Part shown: positions 1 to 7,192 of the stretch, piece after piece
Numbering within the stretch: the first letter of the stretch is position 1
Layout: each line of letters begins with the position of its first letter
Assembly (NCBI RefSeq): GCF_048553715.1
Contig: NZ_JBLZNC010000005.1
Span: forward strand, 62,001 to 126,000
Source of the DNA: Sagittula sp048553715
GTDB taxonomy: Bacteria; Pseudomonadota; Alphaproteobacteria; Rhodobacterales; Rhodobacteraceae
Length of the DNA: 64,000 bases
Direction: 5' to 3'
Program-made: the position numbers and the translations under genes
Notes under the pieces: model-generated
Database searches by the model: none
Told to the model about the DNA's origin: nothing
Seen by the model: the letters and a program-made list of their open reading frames with translations, nothing else

Positions 1-346
1 GGCCTTTCGCCAGATCACACAGGATGTCTGGCACACAGAGCTGACCGCGCAAATGCTGCCGGTGGTTTTCGGGGAGGCCGCGGCGGAGTTGCGCTTGGAT
101 ACTTCTGCGGTGATCGCGCTATATTTGCAGAGCTTTGTCAGCAACCTTGTGGCGGCGGCTCAGCGGCTGATGCCGCTTGGGCAGACCGACGCGCAAGGCA
201 TTGTGGCGCGGCTGTCGCCGTTGTGTGGAGATATCGCCGCCCGCGCGATGGATGCGGACAGTGACGATATCTTCGCCAACTGTTTCGCCTCGGATATCGC
301 TGCGATGTGTCACGAAACGATGGAACCAAGGATTTTCCAGACATGA
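1..346 (+). CDS. ureF: Urease accessory protein UreF, C-terminal part (5' end outside window)
   Basis: UreF forms part of the UreDFG chaperone that helps load nickel into apo-urease in the cytoplasm. Only about 114 C-terminal codons are visible, read in frame from base 2, so the start lies upstream of the window. The sequence is alpha-helical and alanine-rich and ends with the family-like tail around MCHETMEPRIFQT. The stop codon TGA (344-346) overlaps the ATG of ureG at 343 as ATGA, the usual translationally coupled order ureF-ureG. Identification rests on this tail and on the certain identity of ureG. Confidence 0.85.
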   Translation, partial: AFRQITQDVWHTELTAQMLPVVFGEAAAELRLDTSAVIALYLQSFVSNLVAAAQRLMPLGQTDAQGIVARLSPLCGDIAARAMDADSDDIFANCFASDIAAMCHETMEPRIFQT

Positions 347-954
347 CCAAGATGAATGGGCCGTTGCGTATCGGAATTGGCGGACCCGTCGGGGCCGGTA
401 AGACCACGTTAACCGCACGTCTGGCGGAGCGGCTGAAGGACCAGTATTCGATTGGTGTCATCACCAATGATATCTACACGCAAGAAGATGCAGAGGCGCT
501 GATGCGGATGCAGATCCTGCCGTTGGACCGGGTCATCGGGGTCGAAACCGGCGGGTGTCCACATACGGCGATCCGCGAAGACGCGTCAATCAACCTTGCA
601 GCGGTGTCGGAGATGCGGGAGCGGCACCCGGACGTCGAGATCGTGCTGATCGAATCCGGTGGGGACAATCTGAGCGCGACATTCTCACCGGAGCTGGCGG
701 ACTTTACGATCTACGTGATCGATGTCGCCGCCGGAGAAGAGATCCCGCGCAAAGGTGGGCCAGCGATCCGGCGCTCTGACCTGCTGGTGATCAACAAAAC
801 GGATCTGGCCCCGCATGTGGGGGCATCGCTGGAAGTGATGGAGCGTGACGCCACCAAAGGGCGCGATGGGCGACCCTTTGTGTTTACTTCCTTGAAAGAG
901 GGCAGTGGCGCGGACGCGGTGGTGGCGCAGATCCAGCAATTAACCGGCGTGTGA
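343..954 (+). CDS. ureG: Urease accessory GTPase UreG
   Basis: UreG is the SIMIBI-class GTPase that delivers nickel during urease maturation. The 203-residue protein has a P-loop GPVGAGKTT (about residues 14-22), the nickel-binding CPH motif at 72-74 in ETGGCPHTAIRED, and the guanine-specificity motif NKTD. Length is normal for the family. I chose ATG 343 (MTKMNGPLRIGIGG) because it overlaps the ureF stop as ATGA; an in-frame ATG at 307 would lie inside ureF and adds an unrelated N-terminus. It is probably the last gene of the urease operon, since the next reading frame is convergent. Confidence 0.97.
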   Translation: MTKMNGPLRIGIGGPVGAGKTTLTARLAERLKDQYSIGVITNDIYTQEDAEALMRMQILPLDRVIGVETGGCPHTAIREDASINLAAVSEMRERHPDVEIVLIESGGDNLSATFSPELADFTIYVIDVAAGEEIPRKGGPAIRRSDLLVINKTDLAPHVGASLEVMERDATKGRDGRPFVFTSLKEGSGADAVVAQIQQLTGV

Positions 955-957
955 GGG

Positions 958-1047
958 CTACAGTGCGGCCCAATCTGTGAACCGCCACGTGTGCGGTTTC
1001 TTGACGATGGGTTTGGATTTCTGCGGTTCTGGCGATTTGCGAGCCAT
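958..1047 (-). CDS. Small 29-residue basic protein, unknown function
   Basis: This short frame encodes MARKSPEPQKSKPIVKKP followed by HTWRFTDWAAL. It is preceded on the minus strand by AAGGAGG seven bases before the ATG at 1047, one of the best ribosome binding sites in the window. The N-terminal half is rich in lysine and proline and the C-terminal end is aromatic. There is no membrane segment and no recognised domain. It ends three bases from the ureG stop, tail to tail. I do not recognise a family. The strong Shine-Dalgarno and the exact fit to the gap argue for a real gene, but its length makes this uncertain. Confidence 0.5.
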   Translation of the reverse strand: MARKSPEPQKSKPIVKKPHTWRFTDWAAL

Positions 1048-1184
1048 ATGGCGCCTCCTTAGCGTACCCAACACTTGCCGGAATGAATCGTTCCGCCAAT
1101 GGGAAAATGCGCGCCAAAACCGCAGGCGGCAGGAAACAGCGCTCCGGCTCTCTGCTTTGGGCCAAATCCTGCGTATGAAACGCA

Positions 1185-1209
1185 AAAGGCCCCCGAAACG
1201 GGGGCCTTT
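1185..1209 (-). terminator. Intrinsic terminator after the first cold-shock gene
   Basis: An 11-bp perfect stem (AAAGGCCCCCG paired with CGGGGGCCTTT) closes a three-base loop and lies 30 bases past the stop codon of the csp gene at 1239. On the minus strand the stem ends in a T-rich run. Confidence 0.85.
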
Positions 1210-1238
1210 GATCGGGCAAGCGCCCATCTTTCTAAAGA

Positions 1239-1445
1239 TTACAGCAGTTCGAGGTCCGATGCGGACACTTTGCCGTCGCGGCCTTCGCGCAGCTCGTACT
1301 GGATCTTCTGGTTGTCGGCGAGGCCGGTCAGACCCGAGCGCTCAACCGCAGAGATGTGCACAAACACGTCTTTGCCGCCTTCGTCAGGTTGAATGAAGCC
1401 GTAGCCTTTGGTGGTGTTGAACCATTTCACGGTGCCAGTGGCCAT
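1239..1445 (-). CDS. Cold-shock protein (CspA family), copy 1
   Basis: This is a 68-residue single cold-shock domain, a five-stranded OB-fold RNA chaperone that melts mRNA structure. RNP1 (KGYGFIQP) and RNP2 (VFVHISA) are intact. It starts MATGTVKWFN at ATG 1445, behind AGGAGACACACG. It is nearly identical to the next gene (1738-1944), differing mainly in the last 20 residues (IQYELREGRDGKVSASDLELL against the copy-2 tail). The two genes also share their leader, so this is a tandem duplication that includes the 5' untranslated region. Each copy probably has its own promoter. Confidence 0.95.
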   Translation of the reverse strand: MATGTVKWFNTTKGYGFIQPDEGGKDVFVHISAVERSGLTGLADNQKIQYELREGRDGKVSASDLELL

Positions 1446-1497
1446 CGTGTGTCTCCTGTCAGTTGCCGCTCGCGGAAGTGCAGCGGCCCGGCGTTTG

Positions 1498-1540
1498 TCA
1501 GAGCATAATCGGTGCTCTGTCGCCGGGTAAGGGAGACAGG
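1498..1540 (-). promoter_or_regulatory. Structured 5' leader of cold-shock gene copy 1
   Basis: This 43-base block lies 52 bases upstream of the start codon and is almost identical to 1996-2038 upstream of copy 2. On the minus strand it can form a hairpin with arms CAGAGCA and TGCTCTG, and an alternative hairpin with arms CTGTC and GACAG that shares the CAG bases with the first. Mutually exclusive structures are typical of cold-shock mRNA leaders. The regulatory role is inferred. Confidence 0.55.
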
Positions 1541-1609
1541 TAGGCGATCGTGGTAACGTAGCGTTCCCAGCGTATCGCAGATAGGGTGATTCTGGGCAAG
1601 AGGGATTGC

Positions 1610-1630
1610 GTAAACGTTGTGTAAACGTTG
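1610..1630. repeat. Tandem 11-bp direct repeat upstream of cold-shock copy 1
   Basis: GTAAACGTTGT is followed at once by GTAAACGTTGG. Each unit contains the palindrome AACGTT. It lies about 165-185 bp upstream of the copy-1 start and has no counterpart upstream of copy 2. It could be a tandem operator, but no regulator is known. Confidence 0.4.
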
Positions 1631-1737
1631 GCACAGAAGCGGTTAATCGCTGTCTGCGCGTGCACCCTGATCCGGGAGATGGTGGCCCTAATGCGGACCA
1701 CCTTTTGTTCAGGTCGGGCGCTTGGCCCGCCTCGGGC

Positions 1738-1944
1738 TTAGAGCAGCTCGAGGTTGCCTGCGGATTCCTTGCCGTCACGGCCGGTCTGCAGTTCGTATTC
1801 CACCTTCTGGTTGTCCGCCAGGCCGGTCAGGCCGGAGCGCTCAACCGCGGAGATGTGCACAAACACGTCTTTGCCGCCTGCGTCGGGTTGAATGAAGCCG
1901 TAGCCTTTGGTGGTGTTGAACCATTTCACGGTGCCAGTGGCCAT
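1738..1944 (-). CDS. Cold-shock protein (CspA family), copy 2
   Basis: This is the second 68-residue cold-shock domain protein, with RNP1 KGYGFIQP and RNP2 VFVHISA. It starts at ATG 1944 behind TAGGAGACACACG, the same context as copy 1. Differences from copy 1 are few (for example DAGGKD against DEGGKD) apart from a more acidic, glutamate-rich tail. It lies about 290 bp upstream of copy 1 on the same strand, with a conserved leader at 1996-2038. I saw no clear terminator between the copies, so read-through from copy 2 into copy 1 is possible. Confidence 0.95.
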   Translation of the reverse strand: MATGTVKWFNTTKGYGFIQPDAGGKDVFVHISAVERSGLTGLADNQKVEYELQTGRDGKESAGNLELL

Positions 1945-1995
1945 CGTGTGTCTCCTAAAATGTCCGCACGCTTGATTGCTGCGGGTCGGCGTCGG

Positions 1996-2038
1996 TCAGA
2001 GCAAAGTCGGTGCTCTGTCGCCGGGTAAGGGAGACAGG
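1996..2038 (-). promoter_or_regulatory. Structured 5' leader of cold-shock gene copy 2
   Basis: This is a duplicate of the 1498-1540 block, 51 bases before its start codon. The stems CAGAGCA/TGCTCTG and CTGTC/GACAG are unchanged while the loop of the first hairpin differs (aagtcgg here, taatcgg in copy 1, both + strand). Conserved stems with a variable loop support RNA structure. Confidence 0.55.
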
Positions 2039-2207
2039 GAGGCGAGTCTGGTAACGGTAGCGAGGGCCGTGTGACAGGTTTGGTGAGTCGAGACAAGGGG
2101 GCGAATTGTTCAGTACCCCAAAGCGCGCTGGAATCTTTGGTCCTGGTCCCCAGCCTTTGCGAAAACATGGGTAGCACGGCACGCGGATATTCCTCCGCCC
2201 CAAACGG

Positions 2208-2239
2208 ACCAAGGGCCGAGCAGACGCTCAGCCCTTGGT
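2208..2239 (-). terminator. Long hairpin downstream of ettA, probable terminator
   Basis: ACCAAGGGC (2208-2216) pairs with GCCCTTGGT (2231-2239), and GAGC (2218-2221) pairs with GCTC (2226-2229) around a four-base loop, with one internal mismatch. It lies 64 bases past the ettA stop in the direction of transcription. The following T-run is weak. Confidence 0.5.
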
Positions 2240-2267
2240 TTGACAATCAATAGTGGCATTCCGGTTC

Positions 2268-2292
2268 CGTAGGGTGGGTTTGTAACCCACCC
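2268..2292 (+). repeat. Dispersed hairpin element of CGTAGGG type
   Basis: CGTA is followed by a 9-bp stem, GGGTGGGTT (2272-2280) pairing with AACCCACCC (2284-2292), with loop TGT. A second copy lies at 52472-52495 in the opposite orientation, with compensatory stem changes and the same TGT loop. Here it lies just past the ettA stop and may act as an mRNA end structure. Confidence 0.6.
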
Positions 2293-2302
2293 TTGGATCG
2301 GA

Positions 2303-3958
2303 TCAGCGCGTGAATTTCTTGTGCTTCAGGCGTTTAGGCTCGAGCGCATCTGCGCCAAGACGGCGTTTCTTGTCTTCTTCGTAGTCCTCGAAGTTGCCTT
2401 CAAACCATTCCACATGGGCCTCACCCTCAAACGCCAAGATATGGGTACAGATCCGGTCGAGGAAGAAACGGTCGTGCGAGATGACCACAGCGCAGCCGGC
2501 GAAGTCGACCAGCGCGTCTTCAAGCGCGCGCAGGGTTTCGACGTCCAGATCGTTGGTCGGTTCGTCGAGCAGGATGACGTTGCCGCCTTCCTTCAGCAAG
2601 CGCGCCATATGCACACGGTTGCGTTCACCGCCCGAAAGCAGGCCAACCTTCTTCTGCTGGTCACCGCCCTTGAAGTTGAAGGCGGAACAATAGGCGCGGG
2701 AGTTCATCTCGGCATCGCCAAGTTTGATGACTTCGGCCCCGCCGGTGATCGCCTCCCAGACGTTGTCATTGTCGCTGAGGTCGTCGCGCGACTGGTCGAC
2801 GTAGGACAGCTGGACCGTGTCACCCAGTTCAATGGAGCCGGTGTCGGGGGTCTCTTGGCCGGTGATCATTTTGAACAGGGTCGATTTACCGGCGCCGTTC
2901 GGGCCGATCACACCGACGATGCCGCCCGGCGGCAGATCAAAGCTGAGGTTCTCGATCAAGAGCTTGTCGCCCATCGCCTTGGACAGGCCATCCACGGCGA
3001 TAACCTTTTGGCCAAGACGCTGACCGTTGGGAATGATGATCTGGGCGCGCGACAGCTTTTCACGTTCGGACTGGTTGGCCAGATCGTTGTAGGCGGCGAT
3101 ACGGGCCTTGGATTTGGATTGACGCGCCTTGGCACCCTGACGAATCCAGTCGAGTTCGCGTTCCAGCGTCTTCTGCTTGGCCTTGTCTTCGCGGGCTTCC
3201 TGTTCCAGACGCTTCGCCTTTTGCTCCAGCCAGCTGGAATAGTTGCCTTCGTAGGGGATGCCGCGGCCACGGTCGAGCTCGAGAATCCAGCCGGTGATGG
3301 AATCGAGGAAGTAGCGGTCGTGGGTGACGATCAGGATCGTGCCCTTGTAGTCGATGAGGTGCTGTTGCAGCCAAGCGATGGTTTCGGCGTCCAAGTGGTT
3401 GGTCGGTTCGTCGAGCAGCAGCATGTCAGGCGCTTCGAGCAGCAGTTTGCACAGCGCCACGCGGCGACGCTCACCGCCCGACAAAGTGGCCACATTGGCG
3501 TCATCGGGGGGGCAGCGCAGGGCCTCCATCGACACGTCGATCTGGCTGTCGAGATCCCAGAGGTTCTCGGCATCGATCTGGTCTTGCAGCTTTGCCATCT
3601 CCTCGGCGGTCTCGTCCGAGTAGTTCATGGCAAGTTCGTTGTATTTATCTAGAATTGCCTTTTTTTCGGCGACGCCCAGCATGACATTTTCGCGCACGCT
3701 CAGGGTCTCATCCAGATGGGGTTCCTGCGGCAGGTAGCCCACCTTTGCCCCCTCGGCGGCCCAGGCCTCGCCGGTGAAATCCTTGTCGATGCCGGCCATG
3801 ATTTTCATCAGCGTGGACTTACCAGCACCGTTGACGCCGACGACACCGATCTTGACCCCCGGAAGGAAGGACAAGCGGATGTTCTCAAAAGTTTTCTTAC
3901 CGCCGGGATAGGTCTTCGAGACGCCATCCATGTGATACACATATTGATAAGAGGCCAT
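2303..3958 (-). CDS. ettA: Energy-dependent translational throttle protein EttA (ABC-F ATPase)
   Basis: EttA is a cytoplasmic ABC-F protein without membrane domains. It binds the ribosomal E site and gates the first elongation step according to the ATP/ADP ratio. The 551-residue protein has two complete nucleotide-binding domains: Walker A GVNGAGKST and GPNGAGKST, signatures LSGGERRRV and LSGGERNRV, Walker B MLLLDEPTNHLD and VILLDEPTNDLD. Between them lies a basic helical linker (near ELDWIRQGAKARQSKSKAR) that matches the P-site tRNA interaction motif. Length is typical. It starts MASYQYVYHM at ATG 3958. It appears monocistronic. Confidence 0.97.
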   Translation of the reverse strand: MASYQYVYHMDGVSKTYPGGKKTFENIRLSFLPGVKIGVVGVNGAGKSTLMKIMAGIDKDFTGEAWAAEGAKVGYLPQEPHLDETLSVRENVMLGVAEKKAILDKYNELAMNYSDETAEEMAKLQDQIDAENLWDLDSQIDVSMEALRCPPDDANVATLSGGERRRVALCKLLLEAPDMLLLDEPTNHLDAETIAWLQQHLIDYKGTILIVTHDRYFLDSITGWILELDRGRGIPYEGNYSSWLEQKAKRLEQEAREDKAKQKTLERELDWIRQGAKARQSKSKARIAAYNDLANQSEREKLSRAQIIIPNGQRLGQKVIAVDGLSKAMGDKLLIENLSFDLPPGGIVGVIGPNGAGKSTLFKMITGQETPDTGSIELGDTVQLSYVDQSRDDLSDNDNVWEAITGGAEVIKLGDAEMNSRAYCSAFNFKGGDQQKKVGLLSGGERNRVHMARLLKEGGNVILLDEPTNDLDVETLRALEDALVDFAGCAVVISHDRFFLDRICTHILAFEGEAHVEWFEGNFEDYEEDKKRRLGADALEPKRLKHKKFTR

Positions 3959-4157
3959 GTTGATCGCTCCCCTGGGTCAAGCTGGTTTGGCAAGCCACGT
4001 ACCCTGTCTGATCGTTTGGTGCAATCTCCGTGGCTGTAGGTGGCGACATGCATTGCTTTCCACATTTTGTTGATCTGTCACCTTAGTGGTATGTCAATTG
4101 TTTCCGGTCAGGGATGAAAGCCATCACGCAATGGGTTCCCGAAGGAGGGATTGTTAA

Positions 4158-6449
4158 ATGGCACGAGTACGCAGGCCCTACCGGAGAAACCCGTGGAAGC
4201 GGTTATCTTTGACCTACAAAATCCCGATCCTGATCGCGGTTCCAACGGTCTTGTTGGCTTTGGCGGTTTCCGTCACAGGCTACATCGAGGCGAAAGTGGC
4301 GCTTGAGGATCAGCGCCTTATGTCGCGAAAGACCTTGCTTGAGGAAAAGGCGGCAGGGCTTGAGGAGTGGATAAATGGCGCCGTGCGAGATCTTGAGATT
4401 CTCGCTGAAAGTCCGGTCACACAGCAATCGATTGCCGCGTTCACTGCGGGTTGGGATATGATGGGCCCAACTGCTCAGGAGACGCTGACGCGCCTGTACA
4501 TTGACGATAACCCAAGACCGGCAGGAGAAAAATACGAGCTGCTGGATGCAGGAGACGGCTCTGCGTGGTCGGCATCGCACGCGATGTATCATGAAACATT
4601 CCGAACATTCCAACACAGCGGCGATTATTACGACCTGTTCCTTTTCGATAATGATGGCAACCTGATTTACTCTGTCTGGAAAGAGGCCGACTTCGCGGTC
4701 AATTTCGTCTCAGGGGCGCTTGCGGACAGTGGCTTGGGCGCAGCCTATCAAAAGGCCGCAGCCGCGGATGCGATCGGAGCAAATTTCTCGAAATTTAACG
4801 CCTACGCCCCAAGTGCGGGGCTGCCGGCCAAATTCCTTGCATCCCCCGTGTTTGATCAAAACGGGGACCGGATCGGCGTGGTCGCATTGCAGATGAATAT
4901 CGATACGTTCAAGCGCATCATATCCAGTCACGGTCTGTTGGGCGATACCGGCCATGTCTATGCGCTGGATGAGCAACTGCGTGCAATGACCGAGATCGTG
5001 CAGGGTCCGGGCTATCAGAAATTATCGACATTGCCGCGTCTGGAGCAAATCGATTTAGCATTTCAAACCGGATACGCGGGTTTGGAAAATGTCGAGGGTA
5101 TCAATGGGCAGATGGTTGAAGCTGTGGCAATCACAGCTGAAGTGGCGGGGCAGGAATGGGTCATCGTCGCAGAACAGGACATGAGCGAGGTTCTAGTCGT
5201 CCAGGAAGCGATGTTTACCATGAAAGTCATAGAGATGTTGGTGGTGCTGGCTCTGACCCTTGCACTGGCTTTTGCAGTGGCGCGGCTGATCTCGACCCGG
5301 ATCATGGCCTTGTACGAAAGCGTCAAAAAAGTTGCGGCGGAGATGTTTGAAGATGACGTCGCCCAGATCAAGACGGGTGACGAAATTGGCGATATTGCGC
5401 GCGCACTTCAGCGGTTGAAGGGCGACCTCGAAGCTGGCCAGAGATCCGCTATGCAGATAGAAACCGCGTCAAAGGAGCAGTCGAGGGTTGTCGAAGATCT
5501 GCGATCGGCCTTGGAGCGCTTGTCGGCGGGGGATCTTGCCTGCCATATCGAGCATGCTTGGCCGGAAGCTTACGAAGAATTGCGCGAGCATTTCAATGAA
5601 ACGGCTTCCAGCCTGTCCAATATCATCGGACAGCTGCGTGATACGGCAACTATGATTGACCAAGATGCGCGTACGCTGAGCGATGGGGCGCACTCTCTGT
5701 CTCAACGCACTGAAAGCCAAGCTGCGACGCTGGAACAGACGGCTGCAGCCATGGAGGAAATTTCGTCGAGTGTGAGGGCAACATCTGACGGTGCCGACGA
5801 AATTGTCCACGCCATCGGTGCCGCCCGCGAGAAAGCTGAACGTGGCGAGGAAGTGCGCGGACGGGCCGTGACGGCGATGACCGAGATCGAGACGTCCTCC
5901 AAGCAGATTGGCCAGATCATCAAGGTGATCGAAGACATCGCTTTCCAAACCAACCTGTTGGCCCTGAATGCGGGGGTCGAGGCTGCGCGCGCTGGTGAGG
6001 TTGGTCGCGGTTTTGCCGTTGTGGCCAGTGAGGTGCGCGAACTTGCGCGCCGGTCGTCTGACAGTGCGGCGGAGATCAAGAATTTGATCAACACGTCCGG
6101 GGATAACGTGGAGAATGGCGTCAAACTGGTTCTGGAGATGGGCAATGTCTTGGCGGCTTTGCTGGCGGATGTGACATCTGTTTCTACCCTTGCGCGCGAT
6201 ATCGCGAATGGCGCGTCGGAGCAGTCACAAGGCGTTTCCGAAATTTCCAGCGGGATTAATATTCTCGATCAGGTGACACAACAGAATGCGGCAATGGTCA
6301 ATGAAAGCGCGGATGCCGGGCGGTCCTTGCAGGAGAAAGCGGATGGCCTGTCAACGATCGTCGGGCGTTTCCGAACCTCTGCCCGTGGGAGCGAGACCTG
6401 GAGTGTCGAAGCGGGCGGGCCAGGCAAGCTTGAATCAGGGGCGGCTTAA
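4158..6449 (+). CDS. Methyl-accepting chemotaxis protein with extracellular sensor domain
   Basis: This 763-residue inner-membrane receptor signals ligand state to CheA/CheW. Transmembrane segment 1 spans about residues 22-44, followed by a roughly 310-residue periplasmic sensor that looks like a double Cache domain. Transmembrane segment 2 is at about 355-381, followed by HAMP-like sequence and a long cytoplasmic coiled coil. The signalling tip is recognisable around IAFQTNLLALNAGVEAARAG. There is no C-terminal CheR-tethering pentapeptide (xWxxF). The start at 4158 follows GAAGGAGGG. No che genes lie nearby, so it is an orphan receptor. The ligand cannot be read from the sequence. Confidence 0.93.
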   Translation: MARVRRPYRRNPWKRLSLTYKIPILIAVPTVLLALAVSVTGYIEAKVALEDQRLMSRKTLLEEKAAGLEEWINGAVRDLEILAESPVTQQSIAAFTAGWDMMGPTAQETLTRLYIDDNPRPAGEKYELLDAGDGSAWSASHAMYHETFRTFQHSGDYYDLFLFDNDGNLIYSVWKEADFAVNFVSGALADSGLGAAYQKAAAADAIGANFSKFNAYAPSAGLPAKFLASPVFDQNGDRIGVVALQMNIDTFKRIISSHGLLGDTGHVYALDEQLRAMTEIVQGPGYQKLSTLPRLEQIDLAFQTGYAGLENVEGINGQMVEAVAITAEVAGQEWVIVAEQDMSEVLVVQEAMFTMKVIEMLVVLALTLALAFAVARLISTRIMALYESVKKVAAEMFEDDVAQIKTGDEIGDIARALQRLKGDLEAGQRSAMQIETASKEQSRVVEDLRSALERLSAGDLACHIEHAWPEAYEELREHFNETASSLSNIIGQLRDTATMIDQDARTLSDGAHSLSQRTESQAATLEQTAAAMEEISSSVRATSDGADEIVHAIGAAREKAERGEEVRGRAVTAMTEIETSSKQIGQIIKVIEDIAFQTNLLALNAGVEAARAGEVGRGFAVVASEVRELARRSSDSAAEIKNLINTSGDNVENGVKLVLEMGNVLAALLADVTSVSTLARDIANGASEQSQGVSEISSGINILDQVTQQNAAMVNESADAGRSLQEKADGLSTIVGRFRTSARGSETWSVEAGGPGKLESGAA

Positions 6450-6467
6450 CCGCCGAAACCTTGTCCC

Positions 6468-6499
6468 TTTGGCCGGCCATGGATAGTGTCCGGCCAAAA
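6468..6499 (+). terminator. Terminator-like hairpin after the chemotaxis receptor gene
   Basis: TTTGGCCGG (6468-6476) pairs with CCGGCCAAA (6490-6498) around a 13-base spacer, 18 bases past the receptor stop and just ahead of nadD. There is no strong T-run, so termination may be partial. Confidence 0.5.
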
Positions 6500-6516
6500 C
6501 GGGGGCGGAGATCTGA

Positions 6517-7119
6517 ATGCCGGGACGGGCTGATACCACGACATTCACACCTTATGCGCGCATAGGTTTGTTGGGGGGCTCATTCGATCCACCGCACACC
6601 GGCCATTTGCATCTGTCGACAGAAGCGCTGAAGCGGTTCGGGCTGGACTCGGTTGTATGGCTTGTGAGCCCGGGCAATCCGCTCAAACCAAACGCCCCTG
6701 CGCCGCTGCAGTCCCGTATACAAGCATGCCAAGAGCTTGTGGATCATCCGCGCATCAAGGTCAGCGGAATCGAAGCCGATCTTGGGACACGCTACACGGC
6801 CGAGACCTTGGCTGCCTTAACCCATGCCTTTCCTAAGGTGAAATTTACTTGGCTGATGGGGGCTGACAACTTGGTCCAATTTCACCGTTGGGAAGATTGG
6901 GAGAGTATTGCCGCCCAGGTGCCGATTGGCGTTTTGGCGCGACCGGGTGCGCGCAGTGCAGCCCTCGGTGGGAAAGCGGCACGTATCATGCGGGCCGCGC
7001 GTATCCCTGCGGCATCCTCGCATTTGTTGGGGCATCGGGATGCCCCAGCGTGGTGTTTCGTCAATATGCCAATGCGCGCCGAAAGCAGTTCCGCCATTCG
7101 TGCAAGAGGGGAATGGTGA
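6517..7119 (+). CDS. nadD: Nicotinate-nucleotide adenylyltransferase NadD
   Basis: NadD adenylates nicotinate mononucleotide to deamido-NAD in NAD synthesis. The 200-residue protein opens the nucleotidyltransferase fold with GLLGGSFDPPHTGHLHLS, which carries the HxGH motif. Near the C-terminus, SSSAIRARGEW matches the ISSTxIR substrate-binding motif and the protein ends shortly after, as usual. Start ATG 6517 follows GGCGGAG. In many alphaproteobacteria nadD sits beside rsfS and rlmH; here it is followed instead by dacB, about 70 bp away on the same strand. Confidence 0.95.
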   Translation: MPGRADTTTFTPYARIGLLGGSFDPPHTGHLHLSTEALKRFGLDSVVWLVSPGNPLKPNAPAPLQSRIQACQELVDHPRIKVSGIEADLGTRYTAETLAALTHAFPKVKFTWLMGADNLVQFHRWEDWESIAAQVPIGVLARPGARSAALGGKAARIMRAARIPAASSHLLGHRDAPAWCFVNMPMRAESSSAIRARGEW

Positions 7120-7192
7120 GCCGTTTAAAATGTGAACGGACGACGAGCTTTACGTTGTTGCAGCGTGGCCATCCTTTGGCTTAGATCGCGAC

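Larger units (their letters stand above)
1945..2302. other. 358-base intergenic region between cold-shock copy 2 and ettA
   Basis: No protein gene is supported here: the short open frames have no ribosome binding site and no recognisable product. The stretch holds the copy-2 leader (1996-2038), presumably its promoter, a long hairpin (2208-2239) and a dispersed hairpin element (2268-2292). The last two lie past the end of ettA. Confidence 0.6.

Noticed and set aside
2321..3652. A 443-codon open frame opposite ettA
   Set aside because: Antisense shadow; the ettA reading has two complete ABC domains.
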